Assembly (NCBI GenBank): GCA_949130495.1
Contig: OX422215.1
Coordinates: forward strand, 69,207,244-69,271,243
Length of the DNA stretch: 64,000 bases
Reading direction: 5' to 3'
Source of the DNA: Sambucus nigra
Taxonomy: Eukaryota > Streptophyta > Magnoliopsida > Dipsacales > Adoxaceae
Shown here: positions 48,263 through 59,727 of the stretch, one piece after another
Position numbering within the stretch: the first letter of the stretch is position 1
Layout of the letters: each line of letters begins with the position of its first letter
The notes under the pieces: generated by a model
What the model saw: the letters and a program-made list of their open reading frames with translations, nothing else
The model's database searches: none
Told to the model about the DNA's origin: nothing
Made by a program: the position numbers and the translations under genes

Positions 48263-48656
48263 CTCTTGTATCTGATTAATGTAGGAGATTCTTGTGATTT
48301 CCCATTGATTATGCATGTTCTTGCTGATCTACTTGTTTATAACATTCATACTTGTTTTCTTTGCCCTTTGTCCATTCGAGATAAAATGGGGGAGAAATTT
48401 GAGTGTACTTGGACAATCTTGTTGTATTCTCAACTAAAAAGCTTGATCTTACTTATCTCATTTTCAGGAATCATTACCTTCATTTACATCAGAATTTTGA
48501 TAGGGTATTGGTTTGTAACTAGTTGAGTTATGTAATTTTCCTTTTCCAGGATATTAGGTAGACAAAAATTTTGTATAGGAATAGGATTTTTTTTGTATCC
48601 CTACGAGTCCTCGATGACTTAAAGGAGATTTTGTCTTATACTTCCAAAGGGGGAGA
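48263..48656 (+). other. C1 3' spacer with polypurine tract
   Basis: Non-coding; matches the C2 spacer 53723-54130 (minus strand). AAAGGGGGA at 48646-48654 is the purine tract before the 3' LTR. The 86-codon frame at 48266-48526 lies wholly in this spacer and is not a gene. Confidence 0.75.
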
Positions 48657-49432
48657 TTAGGGAACCCAATATCTTTGACTCGCTTGAGTCTATACTATAT
48701 AGGTCCTCATCTAGTTTGGAAATAGTGACAAAATTTAGTCATATCCTAGTCTACCAATAAGCCCACAGACTCTACATATGAATTCCTCTAAAAGTCCCTA
48801 AAGGTAGAACTCTAACACCTCACCTAGGATCGTATTTATGTGTTGCAATCTTCATAATATGGGTGTGTGTGAGTTAAATCCCATCAAAATTACTTTCTAC
48901 AACTTTTTACGATATTTCAAATAATTTTTAGGAATTTTTAAAATAATTTTTAGAAATTTAAAATTGTATTATATAATGTTTTGGACTGTTTTATAATTTC
49001 CCTAAGTTCCTAAAACTTTTCTTCGGTAGACTCCAAAAGCGTTAGATAATTTTGTGGGGGAAAATTGAATTTTTCAAACTTTAAAAACACGCATTTTTTA
49101 GACCAACGTAGCCTTACACGTGTTGGTCTTATATCGGTTGGATCCATGGTTCTCTTCCTCACATAACTGAGACCTTAAACCATTGGATCAATCTTATAAA
49201 TGGTCTGCATGTATTTTAACCCGAGCCAAGTGTTAACCAATTGAACCAATCAGAGTGTTTTTAAAATCAGCACATGGACAGCCGTTAGATTTACTCCGAT
49301 CATTTACATTCTATCTTGATTGTTTATTTGGTTCGATGTTCCAGAGCCTTCCATTCTCTGATATAAATAGAATCCATATGTGCAATGTTTATAATATTTG
49401 GATCAATTCACTTCTGAAAGAAAAAAAGGACA

Positions 49433-49501
<69 letters not shown>

Positions 49502-50667
49502 AAGAGAGAGAAAAAGAAAACCCTAAACCATCTCCAGCCAAATTCTCACCTGAAAATCCTTCTATGAGTTGAGTTAGTTCGAGTTTTGAGAAGATCCATC
49601 CTCTCTATTTCTTAATATCTTGTCCAACCAAGTCACGAAGTCCTGGTCTCATTTTTTTTTCATAGAAAGTTGAGATTTGAGACTCTGTGATACATATCAC
49701 ATAGATATTACTGAGTTTGATTTCATCTTTTGAAAAATCCCTATTTTGTTTTTTGTTTTTAAATCTTTATGTTGCTCTCAAAACCTAAACCAACAAAATC
49801 ATTTATGATTTCAGTTTCAGAGAATATCCAGACTTAGATCTAGTTAAGATCTTGGTTCAGAATTTACACTTTCATACATTTCATATTTTGTGAAACAACT
49901 GTATATTTTTTAATAAACAAAGTGTCTAGGATCTTGGCTCTTTAATATAGCAAGATTCCCTCTTAATATGTGGATAAAATTTAAGATCTGAAGTCTGAGA
50001 GTTTCGATCAAACTGAGTTCGAAAATTTCTTTTGCATATAAGAACTTTATTTCTAATTTGATAATTATCATGTTTGTAATAAGTGTGTGTGAGTTACATG
50101 CATGTGTTAGGAACATCACATCATAACACTTTCACATTACAACATTAAAAGGTATTTGTAGAGATATTTTGGACTTTAAGAGTCGACGTAAAGCTAAAAG
50201 GAGTGGAGTTACAAAGCTGAGAGAACACCAACAGCATCAGAGCCTTGGAGAAGTCAGAATAATCCAGAGGATCTGGTATAATTTCCGAACTCAGGTTAGG
50301 TCTGATTGTGTGTTTAGATTGTTAAATAGTTTGTAATCGGTTATTCTATTTTAGTGGATTTTTTTAGGTGTATATTCCTCCGTGGATGTTTCCCCAATTG
50401 GGTGGGGTTTTACCACGTTAAAATTTTGTGCACTTGCATACTTAATCTTCCTCTCATCCCCTTCTATTGGCGTGCTAATTTAAAAACTGTTTTATTTTTC
50501 GTTTTCAAAACTTGGATACATAAGATGTGAAATATCTCGTTCATAATTCTTTTTATATATATCTTGTGTTAGATATTTTTTTAAAGAAAAGAGTTTCTTC
50601 AAAAAACTGTTTGGAGCCATTTGTATTGTTTGATCTTGAATTAAACAACTTAAGTGGTACTTTTTCA
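48657..50667 (+). mobile_element. C1 3' LTR (about 2.0 kb)
   Basis: It follows the purine tract and ends CTTTTTCA. It aligns with the split 5' LTR and contains the uninterrupted G1 target near 49997-50015. A TA/GA microsatellite at about 49433-49500 makes a spurious Tyr/Ile and Glu/Arg repeat frame. Confidence 0.8.
49372..49529 (+). promoter_or_regulatory. C1 3' LTR promoter region
   Basis: TATAAATAG 49372-49380, (TA)n(GA)n about 49433-49510, AAAACCCTAAACC 49517-49529. Same arrangement as the 5' LTR. Confidence 0.6.
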
Positions 50668-50876
50668 ACCTATAGCTTCATTACTCCATTACTTACGTGG
50701 AGGAGGCCTTGGATTTCCTGTTTGGTGTCAACATTTAGCTTTCACAATTGTTAATCAGGGTACACTTGTTCAACCGCCTGTAATTATTAACCTAAGGACC
50801 CAAACCTATCTCTCTCCTCTTTTGGAAACAAACGATTTGACGCGCCCATAATTATTGACCTAAGGACCCACACCTA
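50668..50876 (-). mobile_element. X 5' LTR, middle segment, with repair filler
   Basis: Aligns with 11287-11465 of the X 3' LTR up to about 50840. The last 35 bases repeat, with changes, the sequence at about 50778-50808 (TAATTATT-ACCTAAGGACCCA-ACCTATC), so a local copy was made at the junction with C2. Confidence 0.65.
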
Positions 50877-52138
50877 TCATTCTCAAGCATTCAGGAAAAC
50901 ACATCTATAGAAGCAACAACAATCATGGTATGATCAATTTACTCATCATCATTGTAGATTATCTTAGCAAAGAATGACAAGCAAGGGTCATAAGAGTTGA
51001 ATGACTCGGGTTCCTCATTTTTAGAATCACTTGAGTCATTCCAAGTATTGCATAGTTGATCCTGATTATGCTTGGGGTTTTTGTCTAAGTTAACCCTACA
51101 GTCACTAGACATGTGTCCTAATTTGCCACATCTATAACATTCAAAAATTTTAAGGTCTTTCTGAGGTCTCTTGTGATCATCAGTCTTTTGTTTGTCATGT
51201 TTTCTCTCATGAGTCCTATTATTAAAAGTGTTAAAGTAATTAGGTTTCCCTTGTTTGGAAGCAACTTTGTTTCTAGAGTTTACAATATTTTTGAATTTCT
51301 TAGACATAAGAGCAATCTGATTATCCAAGTTATCCAAGTCACAGTCCTCACGAGAATCAGGGTCAAGGTCGGGTTTGATCAACTTAGATGAAAAAACAAG
51401 ATTAGAATTAACCTATTTTCATTAGCCTATATCAATTGTGTCTTTAATTCTAGTTCCATTTCCAAAGTTCTTAGTTTACTACTGAGGAGTTCTGGGTTAA
51501 GATTTTGATCATCCATTTCCTGAATGGCATATCTTTTATTATCAAACTTCTGTGGAAGTGATCTTATAATTTTTGAAATAATTTATTTCCTGTCATAGGT
51601 TATACCATTTGCATGCAACTTAGTTACAATGTCAGTTAACCTAATGTAGAAATCATCAAAGGATTCAGTCTCAGACATGATAAGAGAGTTATACTGTTGG
51701 ATAATCATTTGAGTTTTTGCAGCTTTAACTCTTGTATCAACCTCATTTGCAGTTATAAGAGTATCCCATGCTTCCTTAGAAGTTGTTCAAGATGAGATCC
51801 TAGTGAACTCATGTTAGTTGATAGACATAAATATTGCATTCTTTCCTTTATTGTTACATAGTGAAATTTGTTTCGCATCTTTATTGAATTCACTTAGTAA
51901 CTTCCTGATTCTCACAGTACTTCCTTCAGCTACTGGTTTAGTAGGAAAGGTGTAGCCATTTTCTATAACTTCCCAGACTTCATCTCCCAGAATTCCTTGA
52001 ATGAAAGAAATCATACTTACCTTACAGTAAGGAAAATTAGTTCCATCAAAGAGAGGGGGTCTGGACAGGTTACCTAATCTCTCAAATTTCTCGTCCATAC
52101 TTTTGTTTAGAAAAAACAATTTTAGAAACACAGGATCT
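50877..52138 (-). pseudogene. gag: C2 second gag (truncated)
   Basis: Starts near 52098 with MDEKFERLGNLSRPPLFDGT right after a primer site. The zinc knuckle CYRCGKLGHMSSDC is intact (about 51080-51140), in the 147-codon frame 51382-50939. Frame changes lie between about 51810 and 51390. It ends in the FFAKIIYNDDE region where the array meets X. There is no protease or pol downstream. Confidence 0.8.
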
Positions 52139-52158
52139 AAAAGATTTTAAAAGATCCA

Positions 52159-52171
52159 AGCTCTGATACCA
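52159..52171 (-). other. C2 second primer binding site
   Basis: AGCTCTGATACCA beside the LTR at 52174, proving that the gag to its left starts a second internal region. Confidence 0.85.
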
Positions 52172-52173
52172 AT

Positions 52174-53722
52174 TGATAAAAATCCACTTAAGACATTTAA
52201 TACAAGACTAAACTGTTAAAATGGCTCTGAACTATTTGTTGGGGAAAATATTAATTCAAAACAAAACTAAACACAAGATGTGTTTAAAAAGATTATCAAA
52301 ATAGTTTGAACGAGTTATTTCAGATTTATCATGAACCAGTTTTGAAAAACAAAACTTAAACTATTAAATCAGCACATCTTAGAAGAAAGTGATGAGAAAA
52401 TTAGGAAGAGCACAAGTAATTTTTAACGTGGTAAAACCCCACCTAATTGGGGAAACATCCACGGTGACCTCTACATCACAAAATGAAAATCCACTAAAAT
52501 CAGAATAACAAATTACAAGCTATTTAACAATAAAACCACACAAACACACCTAATCTAAGTTCAGAATCGTTACCAACTCCTCTGGATTAGATCTGACTTC
52601 TCTAAAGATTGTTGTTGTTGTTGATGTTCTCTACAGCTTTGTAATCCTTACTTTATTCCATCTTTACGTCGACTCAAACAAGTTCAAGATCATACAACCA
52701 ACACTTTAAGTGTGGTAGAGTGAAAGTTTAGTGGTGATGTGATCTCTACCTTACGCATGCACCACACTCACACTTAATACAAATAGAATGACTTATCAAT
52801 TTACAGAATCACTAGATATGCAAGAAATTATAAAATCAATTTAGTCAAAACTAAATCAAACTTTTAGAACTTTCAAAATAATCACATATCAAGAAGGAAT
52901 ATTTTTGTGAAATATCCAAGATCCTAACACTTTCAGGTTTTGAAAATATTATATAGAATGTGAAATCCCCAATCAAGATCTCAAAACTAGATCTTAGTAT
53001 GATAGTTTGACTAAAATTAAATCAGAACGAATATTGTTGGTTTAAGGTTTGAAAACATAAAATCATTTTTAAAATAACCAACAAGTAAGATTTCTCGAAA
53101 TAAGAAATCAAAATAGTAAACTATCTATCTGATTTGTATCACAAAGACGAGATCTCAAGTTTCTATATAGAGAAACTGAAAACTCTACCAACGTGACTAA
53201 GTTGGAAGGATGATCAAGAAAAAGAGAGGATTATCTTCTCAAAACCAAAAACTAAATACTCTGGTTGAATCTCTCAGAAAATTATTTGTGGTTTAGGGTT
53301 TGACGAAATTTGGATTAGGGTTTCCTTTCTCTCTCTAATCGTTTCTCTCTCTTCTCTCTTTTCTCTCTACTCTCTCTTTTTTCTCTCAAACGAGGAAATC
53401 AAAAAAGTATCTAATTTCCTCACAGATGGCATCTATTTATAATGGGCGTAGAAGGATCTCGAACGATGGTTCAAATTCATGGGTTGAGATTAAAAGCAGT
53501 TGAAACGATATAAATCCAGGGGCTCACAAGAAGCGATGCAAAAGCCAACTCTGATTGTGTGAATATAAAAAACATTTACTTATAGGGGAATATCAATTTA
53601 GCTATGAAAGTTCTAAGGCTTTTGGTTCATCTAGGGATAGACACAATTTTGTCACTATTTACAAACTATATGAGCTCCTATATAATGCAGACTCAAATAA
53701 GTCAAAGATATAGGGTGCTTCA
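52174..53722 (-). mobile_element. C2 shared (middle) LTR, 1549 bp
   Basis: Minus-strand start TGAAGCACCC, end ATTTTTATCA. It matches 59728-61698, but about 430 bp are missing near 53570 compared with 61098-61525. Confidence 0.8.
53290..53441 (-). promoter_or_regulatory. C2 middle LTR promoter region
   Basis: The complement of TATAAATAG at 53433-53441, a CT-rich run (about 53320-53395) and the complement of AAACCCTAAACC at 53290-53301. Same order and spacing as C1. Confidence 0.6.
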
Positions 53723-54230
53723 ATCTTACCCTTTATAAATATGAGACAAAATCTCCGTTGAGTTAATAAGGACTCATAGGGTTACAAAAGAAATATCATA
53801 ATCCTATTCCTATACAAAAATTATATCGACCCAATTTCCTAGAAAAAAAAATTACATAACTCAACTATGTACAAACTATTACCCTATCAAAATATGATGC
53901 AATAAATTGGTACTGATACATGCAATAAGATACCTAAGATCAAGTTCAATAAATGAGAATGTATAAGAGTGTCCAAGTGGACTCAAAATTTATCCCCCAT
54001 TTTGTCTCAAATGGACAAAGGGAATCAAGAATCAAATAAGGAGAGTTATAAACAGGTAGATAAGCACTAATTTGAATAAACAACGAGAATTCACACGAAT
54101 ATCCTACATAAAATAGATATAAGAGGTGTTCTTTTTCATTATTCTAACATCCATGCCTTACATCTTCAGAGATTGATTATAAGCATGTGAAAAACTGGAA
54201 GTTATACAAATTAAGCAATGGACTATTCAG
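53723..54230 (-). other. C2 3' spacer
   Basis: Non-coding sequence between RNase H and the middle LTR, matching the C1 spacer. The purine tract before the LTR is degraded compared with C1. Confidence 0.6.
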
Positions 54231-54904
54231 CCAAAACCATGCCAATTGATTTGCGTAAAGATTCAAAACGCTTAAAATCCAAAAGTTTTGTAAACAAGTC
54301 AGCTAATTGAAGATCAGTAGGAAAGTAATTAATCTCTAATTCTTTTGATTCAACTACTTCTTATATGAAGTGATATCGAATTTTAATATGTTTAGTGAGA
54401 GAATGCTGAACTGGATTCTTAGAGATATTAATCACACTTTGGTTATCGCAATAGAGATGTAGTTTTTCTTTTTTTATACCGTAATCTTTCAGCATAAGTT
54501 GCAGCCATAATAACTGGGCACACCAACTTCCAGCTATGATATATTCATATTTTTTAGTGGATAAAGAAGTGCAGTTCTATTTTTAGCTGTTCCAACCAAC
54601 CAAGTTGTTACCGATGTAACGCGCTAGAAGTACTTTTACAATCGTCGGAACACCCAGCCCAATCAGGGTCAGTGTATCTTGCTATAGTACTCGATGTGCC
54701 ATGAGTGTACCAAAGCCCTAAATTATGAGTGCCTTTTATTTATTTAATTATTCCCTTTACACATAATAAATGGATCTCTATAGGATTATTTTGATAACAG
54801 GCGCACACACAAATAGAGTACATAATATCAGGGCGCGAGGCATTTAGGTAAAGAAAACCTCCAATCATACTATGGTATAAGATAGAATCAATGGATTTAC
54901 CATT
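54231..54904 (-). pseudogene. pol: C2 RT C-terminus and RNase H (broken)
   Basis: It continues in frame after the TAA at 54905 as NGKSIDSILYHSMIGGFLYL, ASRPDIMYS, then YTDPDWAGCSDDCKSTSS (RNase H start), and further on YCDNQSVINISKNPVQHSLTKHIK and LQLADLFTK. Several stops and frameshifts. Domain order is that of Ty1/copia, where RNase H follows RT and integrase precedes it. Confidence 0.8.
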
Positions 54905-55519
54905 TTAATCTTTGGAGAGTTTGACCGAGGTACTCATAAGCGTTCTAGCTTCTTTATCACTATCTAGGCCAATCATTTTTACAATCTCTAATGCATATTT
55001 AGATTGCGAAACAAATAGACCTTCTGAATTTTGTTTGTCTTGAAGACCTAAGAAAAATTGCAACTCCCCCATAAGCGACATTTGGAATTCTTTGTGCATA
55101 ATGTCTGAGAAAGACTTGGCTTCTAAAGGCGAGGTGGAACCAAATATTATATCGTTAGCATATACTTGAGCAATAGTGATGTTATTGTCAAAATTTTTGA
55201 CAAACAAGGTTTGGTCATTTTCGCCTCTCCTAAACCCGCTATCTAACAAAAAGGTGGGTAGAAACTCATACCAATCTCTAAAGATCTTTCTTAAGACGAT
55301 AAACATAATTTGGGTGATGAGGGTCAATAAACCCTTTAGGTTGTTCTACATAGGTCTCCTCAGTTAAAATTTTGTTAAGTAAGGCAGACTTAACATCCAT
55401 TTGGTAAAGCGTAAAATGTAAATGACACGCTATAGCAAAAAAAAAAGACGAATAGACTCGAGGTGAGTAACAGGTGAAAAAGTTTCCTCGAAATCAATTC
55501 CTTCAGTCTGAGAGTATCC
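54905..55519 (-). pseudogene. pol: C2 reverse transcriptase (broken)
   Basis: After a TAG (55520-55522) the frame reads [17 protein letters not shown] and [24 protein letters not shown], is disrupted near a T-rich run and near 55290, then reads DSGFRRGENDQTLFVK (frame 55327-54905). The catalytic motif is YANDIIFGST: the first Asp of the YVDD-type box is Asn (codon 55154-55156). Then QFFLGLQDKQNSEGLFVSQSKYALEIV. The enzyme would be inactive. Confidence 0.82.
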
Positions 55520-56404
55520 CTAGGCAACTAATCCTTCTTTATTCCTAATGGCCATCCTATACTCATCAGTCTTGTTTTTAAAAATCCAATGTGTGCCAAT
55601 AACGCTTTTATTTTCAGTCCTGGGTAAAAGATACCAAACATCATGAATAATCAATTGAAGAAGTTCCTCTTGCATTGCACTAATCCTTAAGGGGTCATTC
55701 AAGGCCTCATTTACATTTTTGGGCTCAATGAGAGACACAAAACATGAAAAATGAGCAATGTTATGAAGTTGAGATCTTGTACGAAAATGTTGTGTAGGAT
55801 TACCAATAATGTTATCTAAAGAATGGTCTCTAGAAACACAGTTAGGCACTTCATGGGTCTTAGTTGGTAAAGACTCAGTTATTTCAGGAGAGTCATAATT
55901 TAAAAGGCTTTCAGACTCATCCACAATAGCTGGTCTAGTCATTTTACTTTCTACAGAAGTGTTATTTATAATCACATTGATGGATTCCATCATGGTCTTG
56001 GTACGCAAGTTATAAATCCGGTAGGCTCTACTGTCAAGTGAATAACCTAAAAATATATCTCTATCTCCTCTAGTTTCAAACTTAGATAAATGTTCTCTAT
56101 CTTTACAGACATAACATGTACTACCCAATGTTCTAAGATATTTAAGATTTGGTTTCTTGCCATACCAAAGTTCATAAGGGGTTTGTTTAGAATTCTTCTT
56201 ATGGTAGACTCTATTGATGATGTAACATGCAGTACGAACTGGTTCAACCCAAAAATATTTAGGTAAATCTTTGGCATGTATAAATACTCTTGCCATTTCC
56301 TGAATTGTTCTATTTTTATGCTCAGCTATCCCATTTTGTTGGGGTGTCTTGGGAGCGTTGAACTCGTGTTTGTAACCATTATAGTCACAATATTCAATAA
56401 CACC
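55520..56404 (-). pseudogene. pol: C2 integrase C-terminus and RT N-terminus
   Basis: In frame with the upstream integrase; the first ATG is 56296 (258 codons). NGIAEHKNRTIQEMARVFIHAKD contains the catalytic Glu of integrase and the helix after it, then NRVYHKKNSKQTPYELWYGKKPN, FLGYSLDSRAYRIYN and the start of RT (WYLLPRTENKSVIGTHWIFKNKTDE). It ends at TAG 55520-55522 in LVA-stop-GYSQ, where copia elements normally have Gln. Confidence 0.85.
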
Positions 56405-57298
56405 TCAATCAATGAATTCACCTACTCTATCACTCCGGATTCTATCTACTTGGGAGTCCTTTTCATTTTCTATACGAAGTAAGATTTTAAAAAACACTCT
56501 AAAAGTTTCAGAATTTTTATTTAGAAAAGAAGCCAAAGCAAATCGCGTGTAATCATTAACCATAACTAGAATGTAACTATTGCCATAAAGACTAATAGTA
56601 CGAGAAGGAACCATTAGGTCCATATAGATTAGTTCTAAAGGTTTAGAGGATAGAATGTCTTTAACTCTTTTATGAGATACCTTAACTATTTTTCCTTCTT
56701 GACAAGGATCACACAATATGTTAGAAATAGGTTTTATTTTAGGAATACCTCTAACAATTTCCTGAGAGGACAATTTACTAAGGGTGTCATAATTTATATG
56801 ACCCATTCTGTTGTGCAGTAATTCATTATTATCCATTCTGGCAATGTTACAGACCTCTATACCTGGATTGACTATGTAACAGTTAGCTGGAGTACGGAGT
56901 CCTGTAATGATGCACTCACCATTTTCATTTAAAATTTTGCAATTGTTCTTCAAAAAGGTGATAGTATGATTGGAGTCACAAAATTGTGAGTTACTTAGTA
57001 GGTTAGCCTTAAGACCTTTTACTAATAAAACATCTTCAAGAACAGGTAATCCTTCTTCTTGGAGTATTCCTTTGCTAATAATGTGGGCTGAAACACCATC
57101 TCCAAACAAGACTTTTCCTCTGGAGAAGTTAGTTTTGTTTGAGAGTTTTGATTCATCCCCAATCATGTGCTTAGAACATCCAGAGTCTAAGTACCATCCA
57201 GACGTGGTGTGTTCATCTTTCAAAGCACTGTTCACTATGTTACATGTCATATGGGGTACTAGATCATCCTTTCTTACCCAGATAGCTCTGGTTTTCAA
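56405..57298 (-). pseudogene. pol: C2 protease and integrase N-terminal half
   Basis: 297 codons. The protease motif WYLDSGCSKHMIGDESK (about residue 36) is intact. The integrase zinc region HNRMGHINYDTLSKL ... CDPC is at about residues 160-205. The core has IYMDLMVPSRTISLYGNSYILVMVNDYTRFA with the first Asp, and IRSDRVGEF with the second. It is interrupted by TGA (56405-56407) just before the Glu-bearing segment. The family usual VDDYTRFAWASF reads VNDYTRFALASF here. Confidence 0.87.
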
Positions 57299-59655
57299 TT
57301 TTCACTTATTTGCTCGTATTTGATAAAATTTGCGAGCTTCAGATTTTAGTCTAAACAGATTTTGCGAAATTTTATTGTTGTTATTAAAATTTTGAGCATT
57401 TGGTCGAGAAAAGACTCTAGGATTATTTCTTGTTGATTGTATTTTAGTATTAGATCTTATCTTTCTATTTCGATAGTCAAAGTTTCTGTCTAGTGGTTTA
57501 GTAAGGACATAATTGTTACGTCTTCTCCTAGAATAGTTAAAGTTCTCATAGGTAAAGGATGGATAGGTAGGTTGATACAAATTTTTGTAATAGAAACCAT
57601 CTAAATAATGTTCATACACATCACAGTATGAGCCATAAAAATTTCTCATTGCACTTAAGTCTTTAGGAAAATTGTTTAACATAGGTTTCCCAAAATTATG
57701 ACTTTTGGCATTAATACTAGAGGGAACAATTTGAAAGGAGGTCTCACTCTTTCTAATGGGAGGACAAACGTACTTGGCTGTAAGTTGAACATTATACTTA
57801 GAGGTACTTGTCTCATCAAAGTTTAATTGCTACTAGTTTTTATCAAAATTATTTTTCAAAGATTGAAAGTCAGGACAAATTTCCATAGGTTTCTTCCCAC
57901 TAGTAACAAACTTTATGGTTTCAAAATGTTTGGTTTGCTTGAGATTTTGGTGCAAAATCCTATTCCAGATTTTTCATTAGAATTGATCTTGCTATCAGCA
58001 ACACTGTCCTCAAAATAATTAGAATTTCTTTCAAAATTTGAATTTTTTTAAGACTGTTGAAACCTTTTCTTTTGTTTGTTCAAATATTAATAAGGACCCT
58101 TTTTACTTCTTTTCCAAACATTATTGGATTCAGTCAAGTCTTTCACTCTTTGTTCAAAAGCATTTATTTCCTCATCATGAGTTAAACTTCGAGACGTATA
58201 GTCTCCATCATTTTGTTTAACTATTTGGTTTAAGGACTCTAATTTCTTGGAAAGATCTTTGACAAGCTTATCTAGTCTAGTGCTTTTCTTGAGTGTTTTA
58301 GTGTAAAGTGTGTGAATGTCAGGAATGTCCTCATTATCGGAGTCACTAAGTGAGTTGTGTGTTGTGTCCCCTATCAATTCAATTTTAGGACTCACACACC
58401 CATTGGCATCATCAATAAGGCGTTCACTTTGACTCATACACAAGATTTTCAGTACTACAATCATTCTTAAGCATTAAGGAAGACACATCAGTGGAAGAAA
58501 CATCAATCATGGTATGATCAATTTCCTCATTATTATTGTAGATTATCTTAGCAAAGAATGACATGCAAGGGTCATGACTCAGGTTCATCATTTTCAGAAT
58601 CACTTGAGTCATTCCAAGTCTTGCATAGCTAACCCCTATTATGTTTGGGGTTTTTTGTCTAAGTTAACCCTACAGTCACTAGCCATGTGTCCTAATTTGC
58701 CACATTTATAACAACATTTTTAAGGTCTTTCTGAGGTCTCTTGTGATCATCAGTCTTTTATTTGTCATGTTTTCTCTCATGAGGCCTATTATTAGAAGTG
58801 TTGGAGTAATTAGGTTTCCCTTATCTGGAATCAACTTCGTTTCTAAAGTTTACAATCTTTTTGAATTTCTTAGACATAAGAGTAATATTATTATCCAAGT
58901 TATCCAAGTCACAATCCTCATCAGAGACAAGGTCAAGGTCGGGTTTGATTAAATTAGATGAAAAAACAAAATTAGAATTACCCTTTTTTTATTGGTCTGG
59001 ATCAATTGTTTCTTGGGTTCTAATTCCATTTCCACAGTTCTTAGTTTACTACTGAGGAGTTCTGGGGTAAGATTTTTATCATCAATTTCTTCAATGGCGT
59101 ATATTTTATTATCAAACTTTTGTGGAAGTGATCTTAGAATTTGAACATATTTCTTTCGTATCATAGGTTATAACGGTTGCATGTAACTTAGTTACAATGT
59201 CAGTTAACCTAATGTAGAAATCATCAAAGGATTTAGTCTCAGACATGACAAGAGAGTTATACTATTGAATTAGCATTTGAGTTTTAGCAGCTTTAACTCA
59301 CATATCACCCTTATGTCCAGTTACAAGAGTATCCCATGCTTCCTTAGAAGTTGTGCAAGATGAGATACTCTTGAACTCATGTTCGTTGATGGACATAAAT
59401 ATGACATTCTTGCCTTTATTGTTACATAGTGAAATTTGTTTCTCATCTTTAGCGAATTCACTTAATAACTTCTTGATTCTCATAGTACTTCCTTCAGCTA
59501 CTAGTTTAGTAGGAAAGGTGTATCCATTTTCTATAACTTCCTAGAGTTCTTTGAATGAAAGAAATCATGCTTACCTTCCAGTAAGGAAAATTGGTTCCAT
59601 CAAAGAGAGGGGGTCTGGACAGGTTACCTAGTTTATCAAATTTCTCGTCCATACG
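57299..59655 (-). pseudogene. gag: C2 first gag (broken)
   Basis: It begins near 59653 with MDEKFDKLGNLSRPPLFDGT and passes through frames at 59483-59298 (RIKKLLSEFAKDEKQISLCNNK), 59164-58949 (QILRSLPQKFDNKIYAIEE), an intact knuckle CYKCGKLGHMASDC (about 58670-58715), FFAKIIYNNNEE, a coiled-coil-like stretch (58464-58087) and the frame 57682-57302 (FNYSRRRRNNYVLTKPLDRN). Stops and frameshifts separate these. The intact counterpart of the G2 insertion site lies at about 58310-58330. Confidence 0.8.
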
Positions 59656-59712
59656 TTTGTCTTGAAAAAATAATTTCTGAAGCATAGGATCTAAAAGATT
59701 TTAAAATATCTT

Positions 59713-59725
59713 AGCTCTGATACCA
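59713..59725 (-). other. C2 first primer binding site
   Basis: AGCTCTGATACCA, two bases from the LTR at 59728; initiator-Met type. Confidence 0.85.
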
Positions 59726-59727
59726 AT

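Larger units (their letters stand above)
22667..50667 (+). mobile_element. C1: Ty1/copia element, SIRE-like, internally deleted
   Basis: Order on the plus strand: 5' LTR (22667-23997 and 34784-35455, split by G1), primer site 35458-35469, gag from 35530 (split by G2), protease and integrase zinc region up to about 48260, a 3' spacer with purine tract (48646-48654) and a 3' LTR (48657-50667). Most of integrase, RT and RNase H are missing. The target duplication is unclear: the matching X 3' LTR site (about 11272-11290) shows the left flank lost a few bases. It is non-autonomous. Confidence 0.8.

Noticed and set aside
49255..49572. Open frame with Tyr/Ile and Glu/Arg runs
   Set aside because: It is generated by the (TA)n(GA)n microsatellite of the C1 3' LTR.
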